A stretch of DNA of 64,000 nt, from positions 372,001 to 436,000 of the forward strand of contig NZ_ALWO02000023.1 of assembly GCF_000295935.2 (NCBI RefSeq), given 5' to 3'. This document shows positions 37,693-46,691 of the stretch, one piece after another. Made by a program: the position numbers and the translations under genes. The notes below the pieces were generated by a model that saw only the letters and a list, made by a program, of their open reading frames with translations, made no database searches and was not told the DNA's origin. The stretch's first letter is position 1. Every line of letters starts with the position of its first letter. The DNA is from Indibacter alkaliphilus LW1. GTDB lineage: Bacteria; Bacteroidota; Bacteroidia; Cytophagales; Cyclobacteriaceae.

Positions 37693-38571
37693 TTAGGGTT
37701 TGGCTGATAAGGGCCTAGACACCATAATCCCAGACTGGGATTTGTTGGTCATTAAGTAGTCTTGAAGTGGCTTTTCGGAAATTTCCACCTTCATGGATCC
37801 TGTACTGGCATGCATCAGGTGAATCCTGCCGTTTTTCTCTACTGCAAATCCTACGTGGACAATATCCAGATTTTTCATGGTGGTAGTAATGGCAATCATG
37901 TCACCGGGCTTAATGTTATGCTCCAGATTCTTAAGTTCTTCCTTTGGGACGAAATAGTAGTTCCTTTGGCCAATTCTTTGTTCTGCCTTTTTGAGTTCTT
38001 CTACGTAGGCATCATTGGCCAACTGTGCATATAAGTTAGGATTACTACTCATAAATGTAGGACGGTTTTCGTAAGGCTTCCCTCCTATTTCTTTTGTTAT
38101 ATTATGGATCAAGTCTTTTTCTTGATTTTGATAAATCCAATCCGAAAAATAATGAAGACGGGATGGGTATCCCTCGCGCTTTCCTTTTTGATACCTGATC
38201 TTCTCAAGTTCTTTTTCAAAATCCTCTATGGTCAATCTACCACTTTGAGCCAATCTTGACAAGGAAAACACCGTCTCCAGATATGTGGTGCAATCCAGCC
38301 CGGTCAGGTTGATAACAAGTTTTTCCTCACCGGGAAGCTCCAAGGTTTTTTCCACATAAGGTGTACCCAGAAACATCTGCCCAATGATTACATTCAAATC
38401 ATTGATGGACTTGTCCTGCATGTCCAATACGGAAAGATCTTCCAAAATGCCTTCCAACCGTTCTCGGCTTTCTAAGGTACATACTGTCTGTGCTTGAAGA
38501 AAACAGGGAAGTAGAGAAAAGAAAAGGAAAAATAATCGCATAGCCATAGAATTGAATACTGAAAATTGCAT
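37693..38571 (-). CDS. DUF1460 N-acetylmuramoyl-L-alanine amidase-like protein
   Basis: The 292-residue protein has a signal peptide ending near LQAQ; the start could also be the Met at 38547 or 38541, which would leave a tighter signal sequence. The DUF1460 signature LDCTTYLETVFSLSRLAQ supplies the Cys nucleophile, and IVHVGFAVE the catalytic His. It is a periplasmic NlpC/P60-like cell-wall hydrolase. It is convergent with the hybrid kinase four bases away. Confidence 0.9.
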   Translation of the reverse strand: MQFSVFNSMAMRLFFLFFSLLPCFLQAQTVCTLESRERLEGILEDLSVLDMQDKSINDLNVIIGQMFLGTPYVEKTLELPGEEKLVINLTGLDCTTYLETVFSLSRLAQSGRLTIEDFEKELEKIRYQKGKREGYPSRLHYFSDWIYQNQEKDLIHNITKEIGGKPYENRPTFMSSNPNLYAQLANDAYVEELKKAEQRIGQRNYYFVPKEELKNLEHNIKPGDMIAITTTMKNLDIVHVGFAVEKNGRIHLMHASTGSMKVEISEKPLQDYLMTNKSQSGIMVSRPLSAKP

Positions 38572-38600
38572 GAAAATTTCTTAATATAAAAATCTAAGTA

Positions 38601-39011
38601 TTAAATCGATAAGAACCATTTTATCAGCATACCTGTAAGCAAGGCTATTCCAAAACTCAGAAGGATCCAGAAGGATATGTTGTCAAAGTAATGAAAGAGG
38701 TTGATTTGTGGCTGAAACCATATGTACCATAATGCCGAAATGCTCAAAAAATGAAGTGCCTAATCGGCAACAAACCATTGAGGTTTATTGACCTCTTTTT
38801 GGCCATAGAGCTTCAATACGTCAATAAGAGCATGTATCCCTCCTATTGTCAGTGCCAATAGCCAAAAGGACAGATCCCAAAACACCAACAGTATTAAGCC
38901 TGCATGGATAATGACATGTAGATAGAATTGATAAGCTTTTAGCCTGGAGGTTTCTTTAGCTTTGACCCACGAATATGGCTGAAGTATAAAATCACCTATA
39001 AGGTGGGCCAA
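38601..39011 (-). pseudogene. DUF3307 membrane protein interrupted by an in-frame TAG
   Basis: The frame starts at a TTG (39011) with the homology LLAHLIGDFILQP and runs to a TAG at 38760-38762 after WFVAD. Reading on in the same frame gives ALHFLSIS and a final LLSFGIALLTGMLIKWFL before a TAA at 38601. DUF3307 proteins have the motif D-Q-L/A-L-H at this place, so the TAG replaces a conserved Gln codon by a single C-to-T change. Sequence before the TTG keeps reading VKIL, so the true start may be slightly upstream without an ATG. Either it is a fresh pseudogene, or a read-through or sequencing error. Confidence 0.75.
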
Positions 39012-39676
39012 TAAGATTTTGACAAAAAAGATCGCAGCAGTAAATTATTGATTTTGATTTGGAAAACCCTATTAATTTCAATCATTTCATCAATCTTAGC
39101 TCTGGACCATCTGCCACTGACCGAGTTCTGTTTGATCCCCAGTTTTATGCCGATTTCCTCTTGGGTGGCTTCGGGGTTTTGTAAGTATAACAAAACCAGT
39201 TCTGCAGAAGAAATAGTCCAGGAGTCCATAAATATACCGGCAAGCTTCAGGTAGAGGTTGATCTCCTTGTCCAATTCTTCCCATGGACTTTGAATAGCCA
39301 TGTTGACCCTGTCTTTTTTTAACCTGTCAAAGCGCTCTCCCGAATTGACAAATGCGGGATCGTTACTTTCAGATACTTTGCTTCCGTCATAGGTCTTGGC
39401 TCCTATGCCTATGGCCAACCTCACATCCATTGGACTGTTTTTTTTATCTTTCCGCACCTGGGATACTTGCTTGATGGTAGATTTTATAGCCCAGGCTTTT
39501 GTCAGGGCTTCCTGGGGAGATTTGATTTCCAATTGGAAAAAATCCCCCCACACCAATTCCCAATCCTTTGGGCTGGTCCCCCATTGCGATAAGAGGCTTT
39601 TCAAAGGATTCATCCAGCTCTCTGGTTTTGAAATGGTTCTTGAGGCGATTATATAACCTTTAATCACTGCTATCAT
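38996..39676 (-). CDS. SatD family protein with HTH
   Basis: The 226-residue protein matches SatD: an N-terminal domain (IAVIKGYIIASRTI, RLAIGIGAK) and a C-terminal helix-turn-helix EATQEEIGIKLGIKQNSVSGRW that resembles a sigma-70 region 4 fold. SatD genes usually sit directly before a DUF3307 gene, as here, with an overlap of 16 bases. The upstream region carries a 14-bp array of half-sites (39686-39747), so autoregulation by the HTH is plausible. The biochemical role of the pair is not known. Confidence 0.85.
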   Translation of the reverse strand: MIAVIKGYIIASRTISKPESWMNPLKSLLSQWGTSPKDWELVWGDFFQLEIKSPQEALTKAWAIKSTIKQVSQVRKDKKNSPMDVRLAIGIGAKTYDGSKVSESNDPAFVNSGERFDRLKKDRVNMAIQSPWEELDKEINLYLKLAGIFMDSWTISSAELVLLYLQNPEATQEEIGIKLGIKQNSVSGRWSRAKIDEMIEINRVFQIKINNLLLRSFLSKSYWPTL

Positions 39677-39685
39677 ACATCCAGA

Positions 39686-39747
39686 TATCGTATAATATAA
39701 CGATAATTAAAAATATCATTTAATAAAACGATATAAAACTTTATCGT
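39686..39747. repeat. 14-bp phased array of TATCGT half-sites upstream of satD
   Basis: Five 6-base sites occur at exact 14-base steps: TATCGT at 39686, ACGATA at 39700, TATCAT at 39714, ACGATA at 39728 and TATCGT at 39742. Alternate members are reverse complements, giving inverted repeats with 8-base spacers. A sixth TATCAT at 39671 is one base out of step and covers the satD start codon. A near -7 box (TATTTTTA on the minus strand, 39708-39715) lies inside the array. Confidence 0.7.
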
Positions 39748-40100
39748 GTTCTCAGGTTTATTTTATTTTTGATTGTCTGCATGGATGCTCAAATAGCCCG
39801 GCTGGATAAGGAAAATAGGGTGTTTACTTGAACAGGACTAATATTCATTAAAGCCTTAAATAAAAACAGCCATACCGCTCAGAGATTTTTCCCGAAAAAT
39901 CAATGTGAATTGAATTGACAAAGAAGGTTAGGGCTTTACCCCAAAAAGGCATTCAGTGAATTTAGTTCATGGCAAGATTCCAAGCTTTAGGGAAAAAAAT
40001 ACCTGTAAAATGAAATCGTTTCCGTAAATTAACTTTTTACTAAGCTTGAATTTCTCCCATGATTTAGGGAATTTGAATCAGTTTCAACGAGCAAAAAACC
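39748..40100. other. Intergenic region upstream of the keto-glycoside genes
   Basis: This roughly 350-base stretch has no credible gene. It holds a plus-strand TATTTTTG at 39764-39771 and, at 40012-40023, GAAATCGTTTCC, a near match to the LacI-type palindrome GGAAACGTTTCC at 44203. The rest looks unstructured. Confidence 0.5.
40012..40023. promoter_or_regulatory. LacI-type half-palindrome before the 3-keto-glycoside operon
   Basis: GAAATCGTTTCC matches GGAAACGTTTCC (44203-44214) at 10 of 12 positions. It lies about 78 bases before the DUF1080 gene. If bound by the same LacI, it would couple this operon with the glucuronate operon. Confidence 0.4.
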
Positions 40101-41513
40101 ATGAAAAACCCTAAAAAAACCGAAATCAGAGTCAATCACAACTTGTTTTCACTGATGCTTTCTTCTTTAATAGTGCTCTTTTCCTGTGAGCAATCAGGCA
40201 GTGAGGAAAAAGGTGGTTGGAAACCTCTTTTTAATGAAAAGGACCTTACAGGCTGGAAAACTGTCATGGGAGCGGCAGAATTTGAAATTGAAGATGGTAT
40301 GATCGTAGGATATGCCAAGGCCAATACTCCCAATACTTTTTTGGTAACAGAAGAAGAGTATTCAGATTTTATCCTTGAGCTGGATTTGAAAATAGAAGAC
40401 TTAAGCTCCAATTCGGGGGTGATGGTAAGGGGCCAATATGACGCTGATGCCAGAGATGGCAGTGGATTGGTTTTTGGCTATCAGATAGAAGCGGACCCAA
40501 CGGAAAGAGCTTGGTCGGGAGGCTTGTATGATGAAGCCCGACGTGGTTGGCTGTATCCCTTAGACCTCAATCCAGAGGCAAAATCAGCTTTCAAAATGAA
40601 CGAATGGAATACCTACAGAATTGAAGCCATCGGTAATGAAATCAAAACCTGGATCAATGGGAAAGAGGTTTCTTATGTATTGGACGATATGGATAGCAAA
40701 GGGCATATTGGACTTCAGGTTCACAGTATTAATAATGCTGCCGATGAAGGAAATAAAACTTATTTCAGAAACATCAGGGTAAAAACCGAAAACCTCGACC
40801 CAAAACCTTTCAAAGGAGATGTATTTGTTGTGAGCACACTTAAAAATAAATTGGCTGATCTGGAAAAAGAAAAAGGTTGGAGGCTTCTGTTCAACGGTGA
40901 AAACTCTGATGGCTGGAAAGCAGCATATAAAGAAGAGTTTCCTTCCGATGGATGGGTTGTGAATGACGGTATTTTGACTATCAAAGCTTCTGACGGAAGC
41001 GAGTCAATGACTTACGGTGACATTGTGACTGAGGAAAAATTCAGTGCATTTGATCTGGCATTCGACTTCAAATTTACAGAAGGCGCCAATTCAGGAGTGA
41101 AATACTTCGTCACTTTAGGTGAAAACAATGTAGGCTCGGCAATTGGCCTGGAATATCAGATTCTGGACGACAAAAATCATCCGGATGCCAAAATGGGAAG
41201 AGATGGAAACCGGACTTTGGCTTCGCTTTACGACCTGATTACGGCCGATAAAAATCCAAGATTTGTAAAAGGACCTGGAGAATGGAACAAAGGTAGACTG
41301 GTAGTAAAACCTGATAATACGGTCACACATTACCTAAATGGTGTTAAAGTTCTGGAATACAAAAGGGGCTCTGAAGAATTCAGGGAAAAAGTAGCCCAGA
41401 GTAAATATAAAATCTGGGAAAATTTTGGAGAAGCTGAAGAGGGGCATATCCTCCTACAGGATCATGGAGATGAAGTCCATTTCAAAAATATCAAAATCAA
41501 AACCCTTAAATAA
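40101..41513 (+). CDS. Lipoprotein with two DUF1080 (3-keto-disaccharide hydrolase) domains
   Basis: The 470-residue protein has a lipobox (LFSC, Cys29) and two beta-jelly-roll DUF1080 domains, each starting G-W-x-x-L-F-N: residues about 38-220 and 255-470. DUF1080 proteins open 3-keto-glycosides. The two copies differ considerably, so they may have different specificity. The next gene is a TAT-exported GFO/IDH oxidoreductase, which fits a periplasmic 3-keto-sugar route (oxidise, then cleave). Confidence 0.88.
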   Translation: MKNPKKTEIRVNHNLFSLMLSSLIVLFSCEQSGSEEKGGWKPLFNEKDLTGWKTVMGAAEFEIEDGMIVGYAKANTPNTFLVTEEEYSDFILELDLKIEDLSSNSGVMVRGQYDADARDGSGLVFGYQIEADPTERAWSGGLYDEARRGWLYPLDLNPEAKSAFKMNEWNTYRIEAIGNEIKTWINGKEVSYVLDDMDSKGHIGLQVHSINNAADEGNKTYFRNIRVKTENLDPKPFKGDVFVVSTLKNKLADLEKEKGWRLLFNGENSDGWKAAYKEEFPSDGWVVNDGILTIKASDGSESMTYGDIVTEEKFSAFDLAFDFKFTEGANSGVKYFVTLGENNVGSAIGLEYQILDDKNHPDAKMGRDGNRTLASLYDLITADKNPRFVKGPGEWNKGRLVVKPDNTVTHYLNGVKVLEYKRGSEEFREKVAQSKYKIWENFGEAEEGHILLQDHGDEVHFKNIKIKTLK

Positions 41514-41524
41514 TCAAGAAGACC

Positions 41525-42874
41525 ATGAAAGAGCCAATCAACCAAAGAAGGGAATTTATCAAAAAATCAGTTTTAGCTACAGCAGGAGTGTCTTCTTTGG
41601 GAGCTTTGGGCTTCTCTGCCAAAAGCTACGGAAACATTATCGGTGCCAATGATAGAATGCAGGTAGCTATAGCCGGCTTAGGCAGAAGATTGGGAGCCTT
41701 TTATGATCCTATTGCCAGAAAGGAAAGTAACGTAATGTTACATACCCTATGTGATGTGATGCAATCCCAAAGGGAAAAAGCTGCAGCATCATTTTCAAAA
41801 TATATAGACTACATACCGAAATTAGAGAATAGCATAATAAAAGTCATAGAAGATAAGGAAATAGATGTGCTGATCAATGCTACACCTGACCACTGGCATG
41901 CTCCAGGTACTTGGATGGCTGTAGAAAACGGGAAGCATGTCTATGTCGAAAAACCCTGCTCTCATAGTCCTGAAGAAGGAGAATTGCTCATCAAGTACCG
42001 TGACAAATACAACAAAGTAATCCAGATGGGCAATCAGCAGAGATCGTCCTTCCATACTATTGAGATTATCAAGGAGATCCACAATGGGGTCATAGGAAAA
42101 CCCTACAGAGCAGTAGCCTTTTACAACAATGCCCGAGGTCCGGTGCCCCATCAGGTAAAGCAGGCACCTCCGGCAGGTTTGGACTGGGAGCTTTTTCAAG
42201 GCCCGGCACCAAGAAGGGCATATACCCATGATACTTGGGATTACAACTGGCATTGGTATGGTTGGGACTACGGAACAGCTGAGACAGGCAATAATGCCAC
42301 CCATGAACTTGATGTAGCAAGGTGGGCGCTTCAGGTTGAATTTCCCAAACATGTCAACGTAGACGCAGGCAAATATCATTTCGTGGATGATGGCTGGACT
42401 ATGTATGATACCATGTATGCTACATTTGAATTCGACGATGACAAGACAATCGTTTGGGATGGAAAAAGCCGAAATAACCTCAACACTTATGGAGCAGACC
42501 GTGGGACCATCATTTATGGCACTGAGGGATCTGTTTTTGTCAACAGAGGAATTTACAAACTCTATGACAGATCAGGAAAATTAGTCAAAGAACAAAAATC
42601 AAAGGGAGAAGAAGGAAGCACCAACTTAGGTGGCGGTGGAGACAACACCACAGATCATGTAGTCAATTTTTTTGAAGCCATCAGGGGTAAGCAAAAGCAA
42701 AACTCCACCATAGATGAAGGAGCCGTTTCAACGCTTCTCTGTCATTTGGCCAATATCTCTTACAGAATTGGAGAAAACTTTGACTGCGATCCCAGCAATG
42801 GACATATCAAAAATGCAAAAGGTATGGCTCTATGGTCAAGGTCTTACGAACCGGGCTGGGAACCAAAGATTTGA
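41525..42874 (+). CDS. Gfo/Idh/MocA family oxidoreductase with twin-arginine signal
   Basis: The 449-residue protein starts with RREFIKKSVL, a twin-arginine signal, then the Rossmann motif VAIAGLGRRLGAF, EKPCSHSPEEG (the conserved EKP), and the C-terminal catalytic barrel. TAT export with cofactor already bound is typical for the periplasmic oxidoreductases that act on glycosides. It lies 11 bases after the DUF1080 gene, and a terminator follows at 42894. Confidence 0.92.
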   Translation: MKEPINQRREFIKKSVLATAGVSSLGALGFSAKSYGNIIGANDRMQVAIAGLGRRLGAFYDPIARKESNVMLHTLCDVMQSQREKAAASFSKYIDYIPKLENSIIKVIEDKEIDVLINATPDHWHAPGTWMAVENGKHVYVEKPCSHSPEEGELLIKYRDKYNKVIQMGNQQRSSFHTIEIIKEIHNGVIGKPYRAVAFYNNARGPVPHQVKQAPPAGLDWELFQGPAPRRAYTHDTWDYNWHWYGWDYGTAETGNNATHELDVARWALQVEFPKHVNVDAGKYHFVDDGWTMYDTMYATFEFDDDKTIVWDGKSRNNLNTYGADRGTIIYGTEGSVFVNRGIYKLYDRSGKLVKEQKSKGEEGSTNLGGGGDNTTDHVVNFFEAIRGKQKQNSTIDEGAVSTLLCHLANISYRIGENFDCDPSNGHIKNAKGMALWSRSYEPGWEPKI

Positions 42875-42893
42875 AACTACTCGCAGACCAAAC

Positions 42894-42930
42894 AAAAAAA
42901 GACCTATTCTCAGAATGAGGTCTTTTTTTT
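42894..42930 (+). terminator. Rho-independent terminator after the Gfo/Idh gene
   Basis: GACCT and AGGTC close a stem that continues through ATTCT/AGAAT with one bulge, flanked by seven A and eight T residues. Confidence 0.85.
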
Positions 42931-43003
42931 ATGAAAATGAAATGATGCATATCTTCAGAGAAAATCAGGTCTTTTTACAACAATCAGGTAGACAAGTTTC
43001 CAA

Positions 43004-43018
43004 ATACCAAATTGGTAT
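43004..43018. promoter_or_regulatory. Perfect palindrome ATACCAAATTGGTAT near the LacI stop
   Basis: This 7-1-7 palindrome shares the 11-mer ATTGGTATCAA with a second site at 44164-44174 on the other side of the LacI gene. Confidence 0.45.
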
Positions 43019-43087
43019 CAATCAAATATCAACTCAAAATAAAATTTGTGTCAAAAACATGTATTGAGTCAGGTTCATATATTTTTA

Positions 43088-44104
43088 TTAGGGTTGAGAG
43101 GACTTACGCACTTTCATTGAAGAAGGTATCATGATAATTTCATCTTGGATATTTTCCTGCTTTTTCTTGGTAAGCTTTTTCATCAGCAATTTGCCGCAAG
43201 CAATGCCGATTTCACCAGCAGGCTGTGAAATTGTACTAAGAGGAGGGTCCAAAAGGTCTGCTATGCCCATATTAGAAAAACTGACAACCCTTACATCTTG
43301 GGGAACTTTAAGTCTTGTTTTTTTCAAAACCTGATAAGTAGTGATAGCCAACTTTTCTACTGAAGATATTATCCCATCAGGCCGACTGATAGGGAAAAGC
43401 ATTTGCTCAATCACTTCAGCATTTTTCTTTTCATCCTGAGTACATTCCAAGATCCAGGATTCATCAAAAGGAAGTTCAGAAGTCTTAATAGCCTCCAAGT
43501 AGCCATTTAACCTTTCCTTACCTATGGTTATTTCCTTTGAAAGTGAAAGGAATGAAATCTTTTTACAACCTTGATCTATCAAATGCTTTGTTCCCAAATA
43601 CCCACTTTCAAAATCATTTGTTATAAACTTAGTAGTGGGAATATCTAGGGCAATTCTATCGAAAAATATAATAGGAATGCCTTGATTGTAAACTTGAACC
43701 AAATGCTCAGAACTGCTGGTCTGACTGGAAACCGACATGACAATGGCATCTACCCTACCTCCTAACAAATAGGAGATAATTTTTTTCTCCTGTTCAACAT
43801 CCTCATTTGAATTGTAAATCAAAAGATGATATCCAAACTCTTGGGTAACAGACTCCAGCCCATCAATTACCTGAGAAAAAAAATTATTGATCCTTTCAGG
43901 AATAATTATTCCTATAGTTTTACTGCTATGCGCCCTAAGGCTTCTTGCGTATGGATTCGGCTGGTAATTCAGTTCCTTTGCTAGTGCCATTACTTTAGCT
44001 TTGGTAGCATGACTGATTTCATAACTATCATTTAAGGCTCTAGATACAGTAGAAGGAGCCATATTCAGTTTTGAAGCCAAATACTTGATGTTTACTTTAG
44101 CCAT
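43088..44104 (-). CDS. LacI family regulator of the glucuronate locus
   Basis: The 338-residue protein has the LacI HTH (VNIKYLASKLNMAPSTVSRALND) with hinge and periplasmic-binding-like effector domain (DRIALD, PDGIISS). It is divergent from the uxaC operon, 183 bases apart, and that gap holds palindromes at 44155, 44203 and 44232. A glucuronate-responsive role similar to UxuR is inferred. Confidence 0.92.
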   Translation of the reverse strand: MAKVNIKYLASKLNMAPSTVSRALNDSYEISHATKAKVMALAKELNYQPNPYARSLRAHSSKTIGIIIPERINNFFSQVIDGLESVTQEFGYHLLIYNSNEDVEQEKKIISYLLGGRVDAIVMSVSSQTSSSEHLVQVYNQGIPIIFFDRIALDIPTTKFITNDFESGYLGTKHLIDQGCKKISFLSLSKEITIGKERLNGYLEAIKTSELPFDESWILECTQDEKKNAEVIEQMLFPISRPDGIISSVEKLAITTYQVLKKTRLKVPQDVRVVSFSNMGIADLLDPPLSTISQPAGEIGIACGKLLMKKLTKKKQENIQDEIIMIPSSMKVRKSSQP

Positions 44105-44154
44105 ATAATTTTCCGGAGAGTTACCTGTGCTTTTCCAGCCATGCCAAAGTAAAA

Positions 44155-44169
44155 ACCAAATTGATTGGT
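44155..44169. promoter_or_regulatory. Candidate operator ACCAA-N5-TTGGT upstream of LacI
   Basis: ACCAAATTGATTGGT has 5-base arms and continues into the ATTGGTATCAA word that also occurs at 43011-43021. Confidence 0.4.
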
Positions 44170-44202
44170 ATCAAAAGGAATTTTGCCAAAAAAGAATATT
44201 TC

Positions 44203-44214
44203 GGAAACGTTTCC
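44203..44214. promoter_or_regulatory. LacI-type palindrome GGAAACGTTTCC
   Basis: A perfect 12-base palindrome with a central CG, the classic LacI-family operator form, in the divergent LacI/uxaC gap. Confidence 0.6.
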
Positions 44215-44231
44215 ATAATTAAAAATCACGA

Positions 44232-44249
44232 ATTGGTTTACAAACCGAT
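44232..44249. promoter_or_regulatory. Near-palindrome ATTGGTTTACAAACCGAT before uxaC
   Basis: Of nine opposed pairs, seven match. It lies upstream of the region where the uxaC -7 box would be. Its right half AAACCGAT recurs at 48443-48450 before the GH43 gene. Confidence 0.5.
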
Positions 44250-44287
44250 ATAAAAGTGTTAAAATTATTTTGCAAACCTATTGACTT

Positions 44288-45718
44288 ATGACTACCCAAA
44301 TTACTGCAGCAACCCATCATGCTTTCATTTCAGAGCACTTTCTATTGGAAAACGAGTTCTCAAAACGGCTGTATCATGAATATGCCTTCCCCTGCCCTAT
44401 CATTGATTACCATAATCATCTTCCTCCTGACGCTATTGCCGAAAACAAGGTTTTTGAAAACCTGAGCCAAATATGGTTGGCGGGAGATCATTATAAGTGG
44501 AGGGCGATGAGAACTTTGGGAGTAGATGAATCCTTCATCACTGGTAATGCCCCAGATCAAGAGAAATTTATGAAATGGGCTGAATCGGTTCCCTATACGC
44601 TACGAAACCCACTTTACCATTGGACCCATTTGGAATTACTTAGGTATTTTGAAGAGCCTTCTTTATTGGATGAAAAAAGCGGGCCAAGGATTTATGATGA
44701 ATGTACCTCAAAAATCAATTCCAGCTCTTTTTCCACTCTCTCTTTGATGGAGAAAATGAAAGTAGAAACTGTCTGTACGACAGACGATCCTGCAGATGAC
44801 CTCAAGCATCACATGGCTTATGCCAAAAATGAAGCATTTACCAAGATGTACCCGACATTTAGGCCTGACAAGTCATTTAGTATAGAAAACCCCAGTATAT
44901 ATAAGACCTATTTGCAAAAGTTAGGCAATGTGGCAAAAATTGAAATCAAAAATTACTCTGATCTTTTGCAAGCCTTAAAAGACAGGGTTGACTTTTTTCA
45001 TGAAAATGGCTGTAGATTGTCAGACCATGGACTGGAGAAACTTTATTTTTTTGAAAATGAAAAGTTTAATCCTGAGCATATATTTGCTAAGGTAACTGGA
45101 GGGTCTGAGGTCAGTCAGGAGGAAATCCAATTCTTTAAATTCAATGTGCTTTCGGCACTCTGTAAAATGTACCATTCAAAAGGCTGGACCCAACAATTTC
45201 ATTTAGGGGCCATGAGAAATAACAACAGCCGCAAATTTGGACAGCTAGGGCCGGATACAGGGTTTGACTCCATAGGAGATTATGAACAAGCGACAGCACT
45301 ATCCAGATTTTTGGATCATTTGGATAAAGGTAATCATCTTTGCAAAACAGTAATTTACAACCTTAACCCTTCTGATAATGAGATATTTGCCACCATGTCC
45401 GGTAATTTCAATGATGGCAGTATCAGAGGAAAGATACAGTTTGGTTCAGGCTGGTGGTTTTTAGATCAGAAAGATGGAATGGAAAGGCAGATCAATACCC
45501 TTTCCAATATGGGTTTGGTAGCCACATTTGTTGGAATGCTAACTGATTCCAGAAGTTTTCTTTCTTTTCCTAGACATGAGTATTTCCGAAGGATACTTTG
45601 TAACTTGTTTGGACGGGATATGCAAAAAGGCGAATTGCCGCGTGACGAAGTATGGGTTGGCAAAATCATACAGGATATTTGCTACCATAATGCCAAGAAT
45701 TATTTCAACTTTCCATAA
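44288..45718 (+). CDS. uxaC: Glucuronate isomerase
   Basis: The 476-residue TIM-barrel amidohydrolase relative has DYHNHLPPDAIAENK (metal ligands), WRAMRTLGVDESF and VCTTDDPADDL, matching UxaC end to end. It converts D-glucuronate to D-fructuronate (or galacturonate to tagaturonate). It leads an operon with the SDR ten bases downstream and UxuA after a small extra gene. Confidence 0.96.
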   Translation: MTTQITAATHHAFISEHFLLENEFSKRLYHEYAFPCPIIDYHNHLPPDAIAENKVFENLSQIWLAGDHYKWRAMRTLGVDESFITGNAPDQEKFMKWAESVPYTLRNPLYHWTHLELLRYFEEPSLLDEKSGPRIYDECTSKINSSSFSTLSLMEKMKVETVCTTDDPADDLKHHMAYAKNEAFTKMYPTFRPDKSFSIENPSIYKTYLQKLGNVAKIEIKNYSDLLQALKDRVDFFHENGCRLSDHGLEKLYFFENEKFNPEHIFAKVTGGSEVSQEEIQFFKFNVLSALCKMYHSKGWTQQFHLGAMRNNNSRKFGQLGPDTGFDSIGDYEQATALSRFLDHLDKGNHLCKTVIYNLNPSDNEIFATMSGNFNDGSIRGKIQFGSGWWFLDQKDGMERQINTLSNMGLVATFVGMLTDSRSFLSFPRHEYFRRILCNLFGRDMQKGELPRDEVWVGKIIQDICYHNAKNYFNFP

Positions 45719-45727
45719 TATACAGAG

Positions 45728-46540
45728 ATGTCATTATTTAAGATTAAAAATAAAAAAATAGTAATCACAGGTGCTACAGGTGTACTAGGAGAAACTATTG
45801 CTACCCATTTTGCAAGAGAGGGGGCCCAAGTAATTATCATAGGTAGAACTGCTTCAAAAGTTGAGAGATTATTAGATAAAATCAGGTCTTTTGATGGAAG
45901 TGCGGACGGTTACCTGGCTGATGTGACCAAGGAAGAGCAAGTCAAAAAAGCAGCTGCACAAATCAGGGAGCATTTTGGAACAGTTGATATACTAATCAAC
46001 CTTGCAGGGGGCAACATGCCGGAAGCCATCGTTCAGCCTGACCAGACCATTCATGACCTCTCCATAGAAGCTATGAGAAAAGTAATGGATCTCAACTACC
46101 AGGGGACCTTGATTCCTTGCAAAGTATTCTTGGAACTCATGTTACCCAAAGGTGAGGGTAATATCATCAATATCTCTTCAATGGCTGCCAGCAGACCTAT
46201 GACAAGAGTAGCAGGATATGCATCAGCAAAAGCAGCCATTGACAACCTTACAAAATGGTTAGCGGTTGAACTTTGTTCAAAACATGGGGAGTTTTTCAGG
46301 GTTAATGCTATTGCACCTGGATTTTTCCTCACCGAACAAAATAGAAACCTGTTACAGGAAAATAATGGAAACCTTACGCAAAGAGGTAACCAAATTATTA
46401 CCCATACACCTATGAAACGTTTTGGAGATCCTGAAGATCTTTTAGGGGCTTTGCAGTGGCTATGTTCAGATGCTTCTAAGTTTGTCACAGGAACAATCAT
46501 TCCTGTAGACGGTGGATTTTCGGCATATTCAGGGGTGTAG
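45728..46540 (+). CDS. uxuB: SDR-type D-mannonate oxidoreductase
   Basis: The 270-residue short-chain dehydrogenase has TGATGVLGETIA, NLAGGN, ISSMAAS and YASAK motifs. SDR enzymes in this location between UxaC and UxuA are the usual Bacteroidota substitute for the long-chain UxuB, reducing fructuronate to mannonate. The gene symbol reflects function, not homology to E. coli UxuB. Confidence 0.85.
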   Translation: MSLFKIKNKKIVITGATGVLGETIATHFAREGAQVIIIGRTASKVERLLDKIRSFDGSADGYLADVTKEEQVKKAAAQIREHFGTVDILINLAGGNMPEAIVQPDQTIHDLSIEAMRKVMDLNYQGTLIPCKVFLELMLPKGEGNIINISSMAASRPMTRVAGYASAKAAIDNLTKWLAVELCSKHGEFFRVNAIAPGFFLTEQNRNLLQENNGNLTQRGNQIITHTPMKRFGDPEDLLGALQWLCSDASKFVTGTIIPVDGGFSAYSGV

Positions 46541-46691
46541 GTTGCATGGGGTATTGTATTGGCTGACTCTTCACTGGTTAAGAGAATTTGGGGAGGAGCC
46601 CAAATACCAAATGAAATAAATCCCGGTGATAGACACTCCTCATTTTATTCAGAAAAACAGATTTAAAATTTAATGAAAAAAGCGAAAAAAA

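Noticed and set aside
41822-42379. 185-codon minus-strand frame inside the Gfo/Idh gene
   Set aside because: It is a shadow of a well-conserved coding region, Cys-rich in a random way.
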